Source: Crocinitomicaceae bacterium (GTDB lineage: Bacteria; Bacteroidota; Bacteroidia; Flavobacteriales_D; Crocinitomicaceae). Taken from it: a DNA stretch of 64,000 nt. Of the stretch, positions 36,377-44,943 are shown one piece after another. Under the pieces are notes generated by a model, which had not been told where the DNA came from, did not search any database, and saw only the letters and a program-made list of their open reading frames with translations. The stretch spans positions 45,246 to 109,245 of the forward strand of contig JACJYW010000013.1 of assembly GCA_020635955.1 (NCBI GenBank), read 5' to 3'. How positions within the stretch are numbered: position 1 is the stretch's first letter; the number at the start of each line of letters is the position of its first letter. The position numbers and the translations under genes were made by a program.

Positions 36377-38104
36377 ATGAAGCGATACCTACCCATATTA
36401 GAATGGTTGCCAAACTATTCAAAGAAGCAGTTCAAAGGTGATCTGCCTGCTGGATTAACCGTAGGGATCATGCTCATTCCTCAGGGAATGGCATATGCCA
36501 TGTTAGCAGGCTTACCTCCGGTATTTGGTTTATATGCGGCGTTAATGCCTCAGATCGTTTACGCAATACTGGGAACCTCAAGACAATTGTCTGTCGGTCC
36601 TGTGGCATTAGATTCAATGCTTGTGGCATCAGCTTTAGGTGCTATGAAGCTGGCAGGTTACAATGAATATATTTCAATGGCTGTATTCCTGGCACTTTTC
36701 ATGGGAACCATTCAATTAGTTCTTGGGTTATTGCGCATGGGAATTTTAGTAAATTTTCTATCAAAACCGGTTATTAGCGGATTCACATCTGCTGCGGCAC
36801 TGGTTATAGCACTCAGTCAATTGAATCACCTTCTTGGAATTAAAATTGAACGAAGCAATAGTGTTATTGCTTTGATCCAGAATATCACGCCTGAATTGAA
36901 GAATACAAATCCTTATGCCTTGATGATCGGCGTTGGAGGAATTGCCATTATCATGTTGATCAAAAAATGGAAAAAAGCAATTCCTGGATCGTTGATCGTT
37001 GTAGTGTTGAGTATTCTTTTGATGGCATTTACCTCTTTGAATGAACAGGGAGTAACCATAGTTGGAGAAGTTCCGAGCGGATTACCATCTGTGAGTATTC
37101 ACATGACTGATTTTGAAAAGATCAAAGAGATATTTCCATTTGTTTTGGCGCTAGCATTAGTAGGGTTTACAGAGGCTATTTCTATTGCAAAATCAATGGA
37201 ACACCGCCATGATGACTATAAAGTGAATCCAAGTCAGGAATTGATCGCCTTAGGAGCATCCAATATTATTGGGTCTTTCTTTCAGGCATATCCTTCTACA
37301 GGTGGTTTTGGAAGATCAGCAGTCAATGATCAGGCTGGCGCAAAGACGGGTATGGCATCTTTAATTAGTGGAGCTGTTGTGGCGTTGACCCTTCTTTTTC
37401 TAACACCATTATTTTATTATTTGCCAAATCCAATTCTTGCTTCTATCATAATGGTGGCAGTTTTTGGACTGATCGATCTAAAATACGCTTCCCAATTATG
37501 GAAAAATGCGAAAGATGAGTTTATTCTATTGATACTCACTTTTGCGGTCACCATGTTTGTTGGTATTATTCAGGGTATCGTTGCGGGGATCTTATTTTCA
37601 TTGCTTTTGTTGGTTTATCGTACAGCAAAACCGCATGTGGCAGAATTAGGCAGAATAAAAGGAACAGATTACTTCAAGAATGTAGAACGATTTGGTAATG
37701 AAATAGAAGATAGACCTGATCTTTTGATCATCCGTTTTGATGGTCAATTATATTTCGGAAATACAGAATATTTTAAAAGTGAGTTGGCCAAGCGGTGCGC
37801 CAAAAAGGGTAAAGAATTAAAAGCTGTTATCCTCAATGCTGAGGCCATAAATTATATTGATTCAACGGGCAGTATTGTTCTGGCAAACGTTATAAAAGAA
37901 ATTAAAGGCAAGGGTAGGATCTTCATGATGACAGGGGCTATTGGTCCGGCAAGAGATATTATCTTTAAAAGTGGAATTATTGAAGCCTTAGGAAGGGAGA
38001 ATTTGTTTATTAATATTCACGAAGCGGTGGACCATTTAGATACTGGAAAAGCCCAGTCAGAAGTGCAGAGCAAGATCGTTTCACAGAATAAGGGGAGTAT
38101 GTGA
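36377..38104 (+). CDS. SulP family inorganic anion transporter
   Basis: About 575 residues with roughly 11 TM segments (FKGDLPAGLTVGIMLIPQGMAYAMLAGLPPVFGLYAALMPQ is the SulP signature) and a C-terminal STAS domain at about 440-555 (LLIIRFDGQLYFGNTEYF, AINYIDSTGSIVLANV). It moves sulfate, bicarbonate or a related anion across the inner membrane. The rhodanese and MBL neighbours favour a sulfur oxyanion. The ATG at 36377 is preferred over a TTG at 36368 that lies within the -7 box. Confidence 0.92.
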   Translation: MKRYLPILEWLPNYSKKQFKGDLPAGLTVGIMLIPQGMAYAMLAGLPPVFGLYAALMPQIVYAILGTSRQLSVGPVALDSMLVASALGAMKLAGYNEYISMAVFLALFMGTIQLVLGLLRMGILVNFLSKPVISGFTSAAALVIALSQLNHLLGIKIERSNSVIALIQNITPELKNTNPYALMIGVGGIAIIMLIKKWKKAIPGSLIVVVLSILLMAFTSLNEQGVTIVGEVPSGLPSVSIHMTDFEKIKEIFPFVLALALVGFTEAISIAKSMEHRHDDYKVNPSQELIALGASNIIGSFFQAYPSTGGFGRSAVNDQAGAKTGMASLISGAVVALTLLFLTPLFYYLPNPILASIIMVAVFGLIDLKYASQLWKNAKDEFILLILTFAVTMFVGIIQGIVAGILFSLLLLVYRTAKPHVAELGRIKGTDYFKNVERFGNEIEDRPDLLIIRFDGQLYFGNTEYFKSELAKRCAKKGKELKAVILNAEAINYIDSTGSIVLANVIKEIKGKGRIFMMTGAIGPARDIIFKSGIIEALGRENLFINIHEAVDHLDTGKAQSEVQSKIVSQNKGSM

Positions 38105-38144
38105 CAAATGTCACTACCTAATCGATATTTTCGCCCTACATTTG
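38100..38144 (+). promoter_or_regulatory. Crp/Fnr-like operator and promoter of the MBL-rhodanese gene
   Basis: The dyad TGTGAC-AAAT-GTCACT (38100-38115) lies over the SulP stop codon. A perfect -7 box TACATTTG follows at 38137-38144, with no -33 TTG. The dyad centre would be about 40 bases upstream of the start of transcription, a class II activator position. Confidence 0.6.
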
Positions 38145-38195
38145 TAGTGTAAAAATTAAATAACAATATCATCTACAATTGATTACAACTGTAAG

Positions 38196-39638
38196 ATGGA
38201 AAAATATAAGGATATGAAAGTAGAACAAATGTATACAGGGTGTTTGGCACAAGGAGCCTACTACCTTGAAAGTAATGGTGAAGCAGCCATTATTGATCCA
38301 TTAAGAGAAGTTCAACAATATATTGATATGGCAGAAGCTAGAGGAGCAAAGATCAAATACATCTTTGAAACTCACTTCCATGCTGATTTCGTTTCAGGAC
38401 ATCAGGATCTTGCTGCAAAAACAGGAGCAACTATCGTTTATGGCCCAACTACTATGCAAACAGGATTTGATATGCACGTAGGTAAAGATGGAGAGATCTT
38501 TAATCTGGGAGATGCTAAGATCAAGTTATTGCATACACCAGGTCACACTATTGAAAGTTCATGTTATTTGCTGATCAATCCGGACGGAAAAGAAGAAGCG
38601 ATCTTCACAGGAGATACATTGTTCATTGGAGATGTTGGTAGACCGGATCTTGCACAAAAGGTGATAGAGGATCTAACACAAGATAAATTGGCTAGAATGA
38701 TGTATCACTCTTTGAGAGATAAGATCATTCCTTTAAATGATGATATCATTGTTTATCCGGGTCACGGAGCAGGATCAGCTTGTGGAAAGAACATGAGTAA
38801 AGAAACTTCGGATACTTTGGGTAACCAAAAGAAAACGAACTATGCGTTGAATCTTGATCTGAATGAAGAAGAATTCGTTACTGAATTGGTTGAAGGTTTA
38901 ACTGCACCTCCGGGTTACTTCCCTAAAAATGTGTTGATGAACATACAGGGGTATGACAGCATTGATGAAGTATTGAAAAGAGGTTTAGAAGCCCTTTCAG
39001 TGGATAAATTTGATGAATTAAAAGGTCAATCTGATGTAATGATCATTGACACACGTTCAGCTGGAGACTTCGTGCAAGGATTTGTACCTGGATCTATGTT
39101 CGTTGGAATAGATGGTTCATTCGCTACATGGGTTGGAACATTGGTAAAGGATATCAATCAAAAGATCATTCTAGTTACTGATAAAGGAAGAGAAGAAGAA
39201 GTTGTAACAAGATTGGCACGTGTTGGATATGACCACGCCATAGGATATTTAGCGGGAGGTTTTGAAGCTTGGAAAGCCGCAGGTAAACCGGTGGATACTA
39301 TTGAATCAATTACAGCTGAAGAAGCATTTGACAGATCTCACAATAAGCATGAAGGTAAGGTGTTGGATGTGAGAAGAGCAAGTGAACATAATAGTGAGCA
39401 TGTGCTTGGATCATTGAATGCACCGCTGGATTATATCGAAAGCAGCATGGAGAAAGTAAATAAGAATGAAACTTACTTTGTGCACTGTGCTGGTGGATAT
39501 AGATCTGTGATCTTCTCATCTATCTTGAAATCTAAAGGGTTTGATCACCTGGTAGATATTAAAGGCGGATTTAAAGCGATCAAAGACAGTGGAAAGTATA
39601 ACGTATCTGAATACGTTTGCCCAACCACAATGCTATAG
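38196..39638 (+). CDS. MBL-fold hydrolase fused to two rhodanese domains (persulfide dioxygenase-like)
   Basis: 480 residues. The metallo-beta-lactamase domain covers about 5-250 (ETHFHADFVSGH, LHTPGHTIESSCYLL, FTGDTLFIGDVGRPDL, VYPGHGAGSACG). Two rhodanese domains follow at about 270-365 and 375-470. The first has a T/D-rich loop in place of the cysteine (LVTDKGREEEV). The second has the cysteine in FVHCAGGYRSVIF. This resembles ETHE1/CstB-type enzymes that oxidise persulfide sulfur to sulfite or move it to a sulfane acceptor. ATG at 38214 (MKVEQMYTGCLAQGAYY) is a possible start with a better family fit. Confidence 0.88.
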   Translation: MEKYKDMKVEQMYTGCLAQGAYYLESNGEAAIIDPLREVQQYIDMAEARGAKIKYIFETHFHADFVSGHQDLAAKTGATIVYGPTTMQTGFDMHVGKDGEIFNLGDAKIKLLHTPGHTIESSCYLLINPDGKEEAIFTGDTLFIGDVGRPDLAQKVIEDLTQDKLARMMYHSLRDKIIPLNDDIIVYPGHGAGSACGKNMSKETSDTLGNQKKTNYALNLDLNEEEFVTELVEGLTAPPGYFPKNVLMNIQGYDSIDEVLKRGLEALSVDKFDELKGQSDVMIIDTRSAGDFVQGFVPGSMFVGIDGSFATWVGTLVKDINQKIILVTDKGREEEVVTRLARVGYDHAIGYLAGGFEAWKAAGKPVDTIESITAEEAFDRSHNKHEGKVLDVRRASEHNSEHVLGSLNAPLDYIESSMEKVNKNETYFVHCAGGYRSVIFSSILKSKGFDHLVDIKGGFKAIKDSGKYNVSEYVCPTTML

Positions 39639-39670
39639 AAGTTTAATCACTCACAATTAATAATACACAT

Positions 39671-40054
39671 ATGCAAAAGCGATTATATGCTTTGGTGGGA
39701 TTGTTATGGCTTTTCTCAAGCTTCAATTTAGCCACAGCACAACAGAAAACACAGGTTTGTAAGAGAGTTACCAAGACAGAATTCAATGAAAAGTTAAACT
39801 CGCTAAAAGATGTTCAATTGGTGGATGTAAGGACTCCTGGAGAGTTCAGTAGAGGAACTATTCAAGGGGCTGTGAACATTGATTATTCAAACCCTGAGTT
39901 TGTAAATAACATTAAAAAGCTCGATAAAACGAAACCTACTTTGATCTTTTGTCAAGCAGGAGGACGTTCTGCAGCAGCTTTGAAAAAGTTTGAGGCTCTA
40001 GGATTCGAATTTGTTCTGGAATTAGAAGGCGGATACGGTAACTGGGCGAGATAA
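39671..40054 (+). CDS. Exported single-domain rhodanese
   Basis: 127 residues. Signal peptide MQKRLYALVGLLWLFSSFNLATAQQ, then one rhodanese domain (QLVDVRTPGEFSRGTIQGAVNIDY, and the loop IFCQAGGRSAAALKKFEALGF with the active cysteine). It should carry sulfane sulfur in the periplasm. It sits 33 bases after the MBL-rhodanese gene and one base before the small membrane-protein gene, so the three form an operon. Confidence 0.88.
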   Translation: MQKRLYALVGLLWLFSSFNLATAQQKTQVCKRVTKTEFNEKLNSLKDVQLVDVRTPGEFSRGTIQGAVNIDYSNPEFVNNIKKLDKTKPTLIFCQAGGRSAAALKKFEALGFEFVLELEGGYGNWAR

Positions 40055-40055
40055 G

Positions 40056-40292
40056 ATGAAAGTTTTGAAAATGATTGAGGAAAAGATGCAGTTATGGGTA
40101 ATTGCATCTTTGACTCTTGGATTAGCACCTTTTGCTCCTGAACCACATATCTGGGGTAAATTAAAATGGATCTCTGGTGGTGCGGTAGGAATGCAAGCAA
40201 TGGATTGGTTTGATGTACTACTGCATGGCACGCCATGGCTGCTTTTGATGGTTGCTCTTATCATGAAAGTTAAAGGTTTGGTAATAAAATAA
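40056..40292 (+). CDS. Small membrane protein of the rhodanese operon
   Basis: 78 residues with two hydrophobic segments (about 12-28 and 55-74) flanking EPHIWGKLKWISGG and the WFDVLLHGTPW motif. Similar short proteins accompany rhodanese and sulfur genes in Bacteroidota and are sometimes labelled RND-transporter-like, without evidence of function that I know of. It begins one base after the upstream stop, so translation is probably coupled. It may help move or anchor the sulfur relay. Confidence 0.75.
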   Translation: MKVLKMIEEKMQLWVIASLTLGLAPFAPEPHIWGKLKWISGGAVGMQAMDWFDVLLHGTPWLLLMVALIMKVKGLVIK

Positions 40293-40373
40293 TGAGGATT
40301 TTTAAACTTAAAAATGCTTAATAACCAAACATTTTGTTGCAGATTTGCGTTCTAGTTGAAAAATTACGCAAAA

Positions 40374-40607
40374 ATGAACGTCAACTTTGAATGGATTAAA
40401 GAGAAGATCAAGAACAATGAATTGATCGGCTACGAACACATTGAAAGATTCAAGAACAATCACCCTGCGGTGTTATTGTTCTTTGAAGCAGAAAGCAGAG
40501 TACATGCTATCGGGCAAGAAAAATTTGAAGAGTTCAAAGATCTGGTTAAGGGTGCAGAACTAAGATTTAAACTTGCTACCAAAAGTTTTTATGGCGTTGA
40601 GTCATAA
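40374..40607 (+). CDS. Small conserved-type cytoplasmic protein, unknown
   Basis: 77 residues from the ATG at 40374 (MNVNFEWIKEKIKNNELIGYEHIERF). It is charged and mixed alpha/beta, with no signal or TM segment. I do not recognise it. The frame also opens at a TTG at 40356, but the ATG is the better start. It follows the sulfur operon by 81 bases and is closed by a strong terminator. Confidence 0.65.
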   Translation: MNVNFEWIKEKIKNNELIGYEHIERFKNNHPAVLLFFEAESRVHAIGQEKFEEFKDLVKGAELRFKLATKSFYGVES

Positions 40608-40610
40608 GTT

Positions 40611-40638
40611 AAAGGGATCTGAAAAGATCCCTTTTTTA
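40611..40638 (+). terminator. Intrinsic terminator
   Basis: AAAGGGATC (40611-40619) pairs perfectly with GATCCCTTT (40626-40634), followed by Ts. It lies between the 77-residue gene and the converging SDR gene. Confidence 0.9.
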
Positions 40639-40639
40639 T

Positions 40640-41695
40640 TTATATGATCTTATTCTCAACCAGGGCATCAAATGATTCTACCATGGTTTGATCCAAAGGT
40701 CTGAATTGTAGTCCAAGCTCTTTTACTGCTTTTGAATTATCAGCCGTGAATTTATGGTTGACATTTCTTGAGATATATTTTCTTTCCAAAGCTTTATCTA
40801 ACATTGGTCCAAAGGTCCATACCATCCATTTAGGAAGAGCTCTGGCTGACATTGGATATTGCTTTCCATATTTTGCATGTATAGGTTTCACCATCTCCAC
40901 CAAATTGGTGTTATGCCCACTGATGATATTCCTTCCATGTGCAGATGGTGTAAAACCAGCTTTAAAGTGAGCCTCTGCCAGGTCTCGTACATCAATTACC
41001 CCAAAACCAATATTTGGAATTCCCATTTTCATGGCGCCACTACCCATTTGTTTTAATACTCTATAGCTTTCTGAGGTAGTAGTTTTAGGATTTAAGGCCG
41101 GCCCCATTACAAAACTTGGATTGATCACTACAAGGTCCCAACGATCTTGTGCTTTAGCAATTTCCCAGGCTTTATTTTCAGCTAGTGTTTTAGAGTAAGA
41201 ATAGGGTTGATAATCCAATGATGCCGTATTGTTCCAAATCTCCTCAGTGATCCTACCTCCAGGAGCTTTTTCAGTGTCCACCGTATCTGTATAAATGGCG
41301 GCACAACTACTGGTTAGCACCACACGTTTTACTGAAGATGTGTGATTAGCCTGTTCCAATACATTTTCGGTCCCTTTAACCGCTGGGTCAATCAGATCTT
41401 TTTGTGGATCTTTCACATCTAAAACAAATGGAGATGCTGTATGAAAAACCAATTCACATCCTTCCATGGCATCAGCATAAGAACCTTTTTCTAATAGGTC
41501 AGATTTAAAATATTTAATAGATCCCGGAGCATTTGCTGCCAATTCATCCAGGTGTTTTATTTTCTCTTTGTTGTCAGGATTTCGAACTGCAGCATGTACA
41601 GTTAATCCTTCATCTAATAATTTCTTTACGATCCATCCGGCTACAAATCCTGTTGCGCCGGTTACTAATACAGGTTTTGATTTATCTATTTCCAT
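40640..41695 (-). CDS. NAD(P)-dependent SDR, dihydroflavonol reductase-like
   Basis: 351 residues of the extended SDR fold. The cofactor motif is TGATGFVAGWIVKKLL, followed by VFHTASPFVLDVKDPQKDLIDPAVKGTENVL, TSSCAAIY and the catalytic YSYSKTLAENKAW (YxxxK). This subgroup (aldehyde or flavonol reductases) reduces carbonyls with NADPH; the substrate is unknown. It lies 19 bases downstream of copA and is likely co-transcribed, without an obvious functional link. Confidence 0.9.
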   Translation of the reverse strand: MEIDKSKPVLVTGATGFVAGWIVKKLLDEGLTVHAAVRNPDNKEKIKHLDELAANAPGSIKYFKSDLLEKGSYADAMEGCELVFHTASPFVLDVKDPQKDLIDPAVKGTENVLEQANHTSSVKRVVLTSSCAAIYTDTVDTEKAPGGRITEEIWNNTASLDYQPYSYSKTLAENKAWEIAKAQDRWDLVVINPSFVMGPALNPKTTTSESYRVLKQMGSGAMKMGIPNIGFGVIDVRDLAEAHFKAGFTPSAHGRNIISGHNTNLVEMVKPIHAKYGKQYPMSARALPKWMVWTFGPMLDKALERKYISRNVNHKFTADNSKAVKELGLQFRPLDQTMVESFDALVENKII

Positions 41696-41714
41696 AATTT
41701 AATTGTTCAATCTC

Positions 41715-44072
41715 TTAAATTCTCGCGGTTTTCAATCGCAAAGCATTCGCAATAACAGATACCGAGCTAAAACTCATAGCTACTGCCGCGATCATTGGAG
41801 ATAGTAAAACATCAAAGAAGGGGAACAAAATGCCTGCTGCTAATGGCACTCCAAGTGAGTTGTAAACCAAAGCAAAGAACAGATTCTGCCTGATATTTCC
41901 CATCACTGATCTACCCAGGTTAAGTGCTTTTACAATACCATTCAAATCCCCTTTCATTAGGGTGATATCACTACTTTCAATAGCGATATCCGTTCCCGTA
42001 TCCATTGCGATACCTATGTCTGCCTGAGCCAATGCCGGGGCATCATTGATCCCGTCTCCGGCCATAGCAACGATTCCACCTTTAGCTTGTAATGCTTTTA
42101 CCTTTTCCAGTTTATCCTGAGGCAAACAACGAGCTTGATATTCGTCTATCCCAACTTCTTTAGCCACTTGTTGAGCAGCTATTTCATTATCTCCGGTCAT
42201 TAAGACGATCTTAATGCCTTTATCTTTTATTTCCTGGATAGCTTTTTTACTCGACTGTTTAATTGCGTCAGTAATCACGCAGTATCCAATCACTTTATTT
42301 TTTTCCGCAACCAATGATATGGTATGTCCTTTTGCCTCTTCTTCTTCCACTTTTGATTTGATATCTAATGGAAATAGGATCAGCTCATCTGACATGAATT
42401 TGGCGTTACCTACAAGGATCATTTGATCCCCAACAACCCCTTTAACTCCTTTACCGGTGACATTTTCAAATGCTGAGGTGGGTAACAATTCTACTTTATT
42501 CTCAGCAGCATATTCAACAATGGCCTTCGCCAGAGGATGATTGCTGTTACTGTTCAATGAAGCAGCTAATTGCAAGCTTTTAGAATCGGAGACCGATTGA
42601 ATGGATGGTTTTCCTTCAGTCAATGTACCAGTTTTGTCAATGATCAGATAATTGATCTTCTGTAGTTCTTGTAAAGCCTTAGCATCCTTTATTAAGATTC
42701 CTTCTTGTGCTCCTTTTCCTATTCCTACCATCACTGACATTGGTGTGGCTAACCCTAAGGCACATGGACAGGCAATGATCAAAACGGCTATGGCATTCAC
42801 GAAAGCATACACGTAAGCAGGTTCTGGTCCCCAAATTGCCCAAACGGCAAAGGTCAACACTGAAATCCCAACGATAATCGGAACAAAGTAAGTAGATATT
42901 TTATCTGCCAGATCCTGAACCGGAGCACGACTTCTGCTGGCATTCTTCACCATATCAATGATCTGCGAAAGCAATGTTTCAGCCCCTACTTTTTCGGCTT
43001 TGAATAAAAATGTAGTATTACCATTGATCGAACCTGACCGAACCTGATCATTAACTTCCAGATCCACCGGAATGGGTTCTCCCGTGATCATAGATTCGTC
43101 CAGTGAAGCAGAACCTTCTACTATTATTCCATCTACCGGAACTTTTTCGCCAGCTTTTACTTTAATAATATCGCCAACTTTGATATCGTCAATTGAAACT
43201 ACTTTATCTTTACCTTCTAGTACTCTGGTTGCTTGATTTGGAGCAAGATTTAAAAGTGCCTTTAGCGCAGTATTTGTTCGATTATGTGCGCCTGCTTCCA
43301 ACATCTGACCTAAAAGAACAAGGGTTAAGATCACCACAGCCGATTCAAAGTAGAGATGAACATGACCATCTGCTGTTTTGAATTGATCAGGAAAAATATC
43401 AGGAAAAATAAGCGCCACCAAACTAAATAACCAGGCTACCCCTGATCCAATTCCAATGAGTGTAAACATGTTAGGGCTTCTCCTAACAATGGATGACCAG
43501 GCTCTTTGGAAGAACATCCAACAGGTATAAAAAACAACGGGGATCGATAAAACCAGCTGAATCCAATTCCAGATATTATGACTAAATAAATTCAGCAAAG
43601 GCTTTCCGGGAATCATATCGCCCATGGCAATGATGAAAACCGGAATAGTAAAGATCAAAGAGATCAATAGCTTTTTTCGAAGGTCATTGAAAGTGGCATT
43701 ATCCAGATCCTCTCCAGACATAGCCTCTTTCACAAGGTCCATTCCACACACCGGGCAATTATCCGGATGATCATAAGTTTTATCACCCTCACAACGCATT
43801 GGGCAATAGTAAATGCCCGGACCGGTATCTTTCTTCTTGGGTGGATGGGGGTGATGAGCATGTTCATCTTCGTGCAAAGCATAATTTCCACTCGCAGCAA
43901 CAGCTTCTTTCAAAACATCAACAGCTATGTGATGATCTGATTCTACATTGGCCTTTCCACTTTCAAGATCAACTTCTGCGCTGGTAACACCTTCCACTTT
44001 TTCCAGTGCTTCCTGAACGTGTGTTCTACAGCCGTTACAGGTCATTCCGGTGATGTGGTATGTGTGCTTCAT
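41715..44072 (-). CDS. copA: Copper-translocating P1B-type ATPase CopA
   Basis: About 785 residues. The HMA domain has GMTCNGC near residue 11. A short heavy-metal-binding segment at about 91-116 has YYCPMRCEG and CPVCGMDL. Eight TM helices follow, with the CPC motif (ACPCALGLATP, about 436), TGEP, phosphorylation DKTGTLTEGK (about 479) and GDGINDAPAL (about 673). It exports Cu(I) from the cytoplasm. The ATG at 44072 is preferred to the GTG at 44078. TAACTTTG ends five bases before it, and the upstream region is shared with the sigma-regulon promoter for the divergent GIN lipoprotein. Confidence 0.95.
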   Translation of the reverse strand: MKHTYHITGMTCNGCRTHVQEALEKVEGVTSAEVDLESGKANVESDHHIAVDVLKEAVAASGNYALHEDEHAHHPHPPKKKDTGPGIYYCPMRCEGDKTYDHPDNCPVCGMDLVKEAMSGEDLDNATFNDLRKKLLISLIFTIPVFIIAMGDMIPGKPLLNLFSHNIWNWIQLVLSIPVVFYTCWMFFQRAWSSIVRRSPNMFTLIGIGSGVAWLFSLVALIFPDIFPDQFKTADGHVHLYFESAVVILTLVLLGQMLEAGAHNRTNTALKALLNLAPNQATRVLEGKDKVVSIDDIKVGDIIKVKAGEKVPVDGIIVEGSASLDESMITGEPIPVDLEVNDQVRSGSINGNTTFLFKAEKVGAETLLSQIIDMVKNASRSRAPVQDLADKISTYFVPIIVGISVLTFAVWAIWGPEPAYVYAFVNAIAVLIIACPCALGLATPMSVMVGIGKGAQEGILIKDAKALQELQKINYLIIDKTGTLTEGKPSIQSVSDSKSLQLAASLNSNSNHPLAKAIVEYAAENKVELLPTSAFENVTGKGVKGVVGDQMILVGNAKFMSDELILFPLDIKSKVEEEEAKGHTISLVAEKNKVIGYCVITDAIKQSSKKAIQEIKDKGIKIVLMTGDNEIAAQQVAKEVGIDEYQARCLPQDKLEKVKALQAKGGIVAMAGDGINDAPALAQADIGIAMDTGTDIAIESSDITLMKGDLNGIVKALNLGRSVMGNIRQNLFFALVYNSLGVPLAAGILFPFFDVLLSPMIAAVAMSFSSVSVIANALRLKTARI

Positions 44073-44077
44073 ATACA

Positions 44078-44085
44078 CAAAGTTA
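44078..44085 (-). promoter_or_regulatory. -7 box of copA
   Basis: TAACTTTG on the minus strand fits TAnnTTTG and ends five bases before the ATG. No -33 TTG is seen at the right distance, because that position holds the GGATAGGGGTA element of the divergent promoter. Confidence 0.5.
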
Positions 44086-44102
44086 AGTTTTTTTTAGGGG
44101 TG

Positions 44103-44133
44103 GGATAGGGGTATACTTTGTTTGGATTGTCTT
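44103..44133 (+). promoter_or_regulatory. Candidate ECF-sigma promoter A (before the GIN lipoprotein)
   Basis: GGATAGGGGTA (44103-44113), 13 bases, TTGTCTT (44127-44133), then 27 bases to the ATG at 44161. The same two words, spacing and distance to the start codon occur before the gene at 48405. This is a bipartite promoter shape, unlike the housekeeping TTG/TAnnTTTG type. Confidence 0.75.
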
Positions 44134-44160
44134 GATAATGTAAAACGAAATTTAAAGACA

Positions 44161-44889
44161 ATGAAAACAGCAAAATTTGGAATATTGATTATAGCAGTAG
44201 GTTTATTAGCGTCATGTAAAAAAGGGGGTGTATTCTGTTATAGAGAAGATGGAAATATTATTACACAGGAAAGATCTGTAGGTTCTTTTACAGAAGTTGC
44301 CCTAAGTGATATTGGACATGTTTATGTAGAACAAGCAGATCAACAATCAGTAATTGTAGAAACCAGCTCAAATCTTCAGGACATAATCGTAACTGAAGTA
44401 AAAGGAAATACCCTTGAGATCAAAACGAAAAAGGGAAAATGCATTAAAGGAAATCCTACGTTAAATGTTTATGTCAAAACGCCAAATTTGAATGCTTTGA
44501 CAATTTCTGGGTCAGGAAGTATATATGCTAGCAGATTAGTGACTACTTCAAATATGGAATTGTGTATTTCAGGAAGTGGAGATATTACATTGGATTCTTT
44601 AAGTACGGATGATTTGAAAGCTACTATTTCAGGATCTGGAAATATTGTGGTAGAAGGTGTGGATACTATGAGCTATGAAAATCTCAACATAAGCGGTTCA
44701 GGAAATATCACTACCATCAACTATCCGGCATTAAAAGCTAAGGCAACTATTAGTGGATCAGGATCTTGTAAAGTTCACGCCATTAATGAATTGAATGTAT
44801 CCATTTCAGGAAGTGGAGATGTATTGTATAGAGGAACTCCTGCTATAACAAATTCATCATCAGGATCAGGAACAGTTAAACCATATTAA
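44161..44889 (+). CDS. GIN-domain (DUF2807) lipoprotein
   Basis: 242 residues. Lipoprotein signal MKTAKFGILIIAVGLLASC, then the head GIN domain, a right-handed beta-helix. The recurrent ISGSGS/ISGSGD/ISGSGN turns appear six times between about residues 115 and 235, ending SGSGTVKPY. An acidic strand region (SVGSFTEVALSDIGHVYVEQ) precedes them. The domain occurs in putative adhesins and envelope stress proteins; its ligand is unknown. The start at 44161 replaces an open frame from 44122 because the lipobox fits. It is followed by the sigma gene after 54 bases. Confidence 0.88.
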   Translation: MKTAKFGILIIAVGLLASCKKGGVFCYREDGNIITQERSVGSFTEVALSDIGHVYVEQADQQSVIVETSSNLQDIIVTEVKGNTLEIKTKKGKCIKGNPTLNVYVKTPNLNALTISGSGSIYASRLVTTSNMELCISGSGDITLDSLSTDDLKATISGSGNIVVEGVDTMSYENLNISGSGNITTINYPALKAKATISGSGSCKVHAINELNVSISGSGDVLYRGTPAITNSSSGSGTVKPY

Positions 44890-44899
44890 TATAAATGAG

Positions 44900-44938
44900 G
44901 CAGGTCATTATTTAGTGTCCTGCTTCATCTTATCTTTA
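44900..44938 (+). promoter_or_regulatory. Hairpin and -7-like box before the sigma gene
   Basis: GCAGG (44900-44904) pairs with CCTGC (44919-44923), extended by further pairs around a TT loop. No T run follows, so it may be a weak terminator or processing site. TATCTTTA (44931-44938) ends five bases before the TTG start, so the sigma gene could also be transcribed independently. Confidence 0.45.
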
Positions 44939-44943
44939 TCACC

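Noticed and set aside
40022..40264. Frames antisense to the rhodanese and small membrane protein genes (39952-40236 and 40022-40264)
   Set aside because: The plus-strand genes have clear domains and tight coupling; the antisense frames do not.
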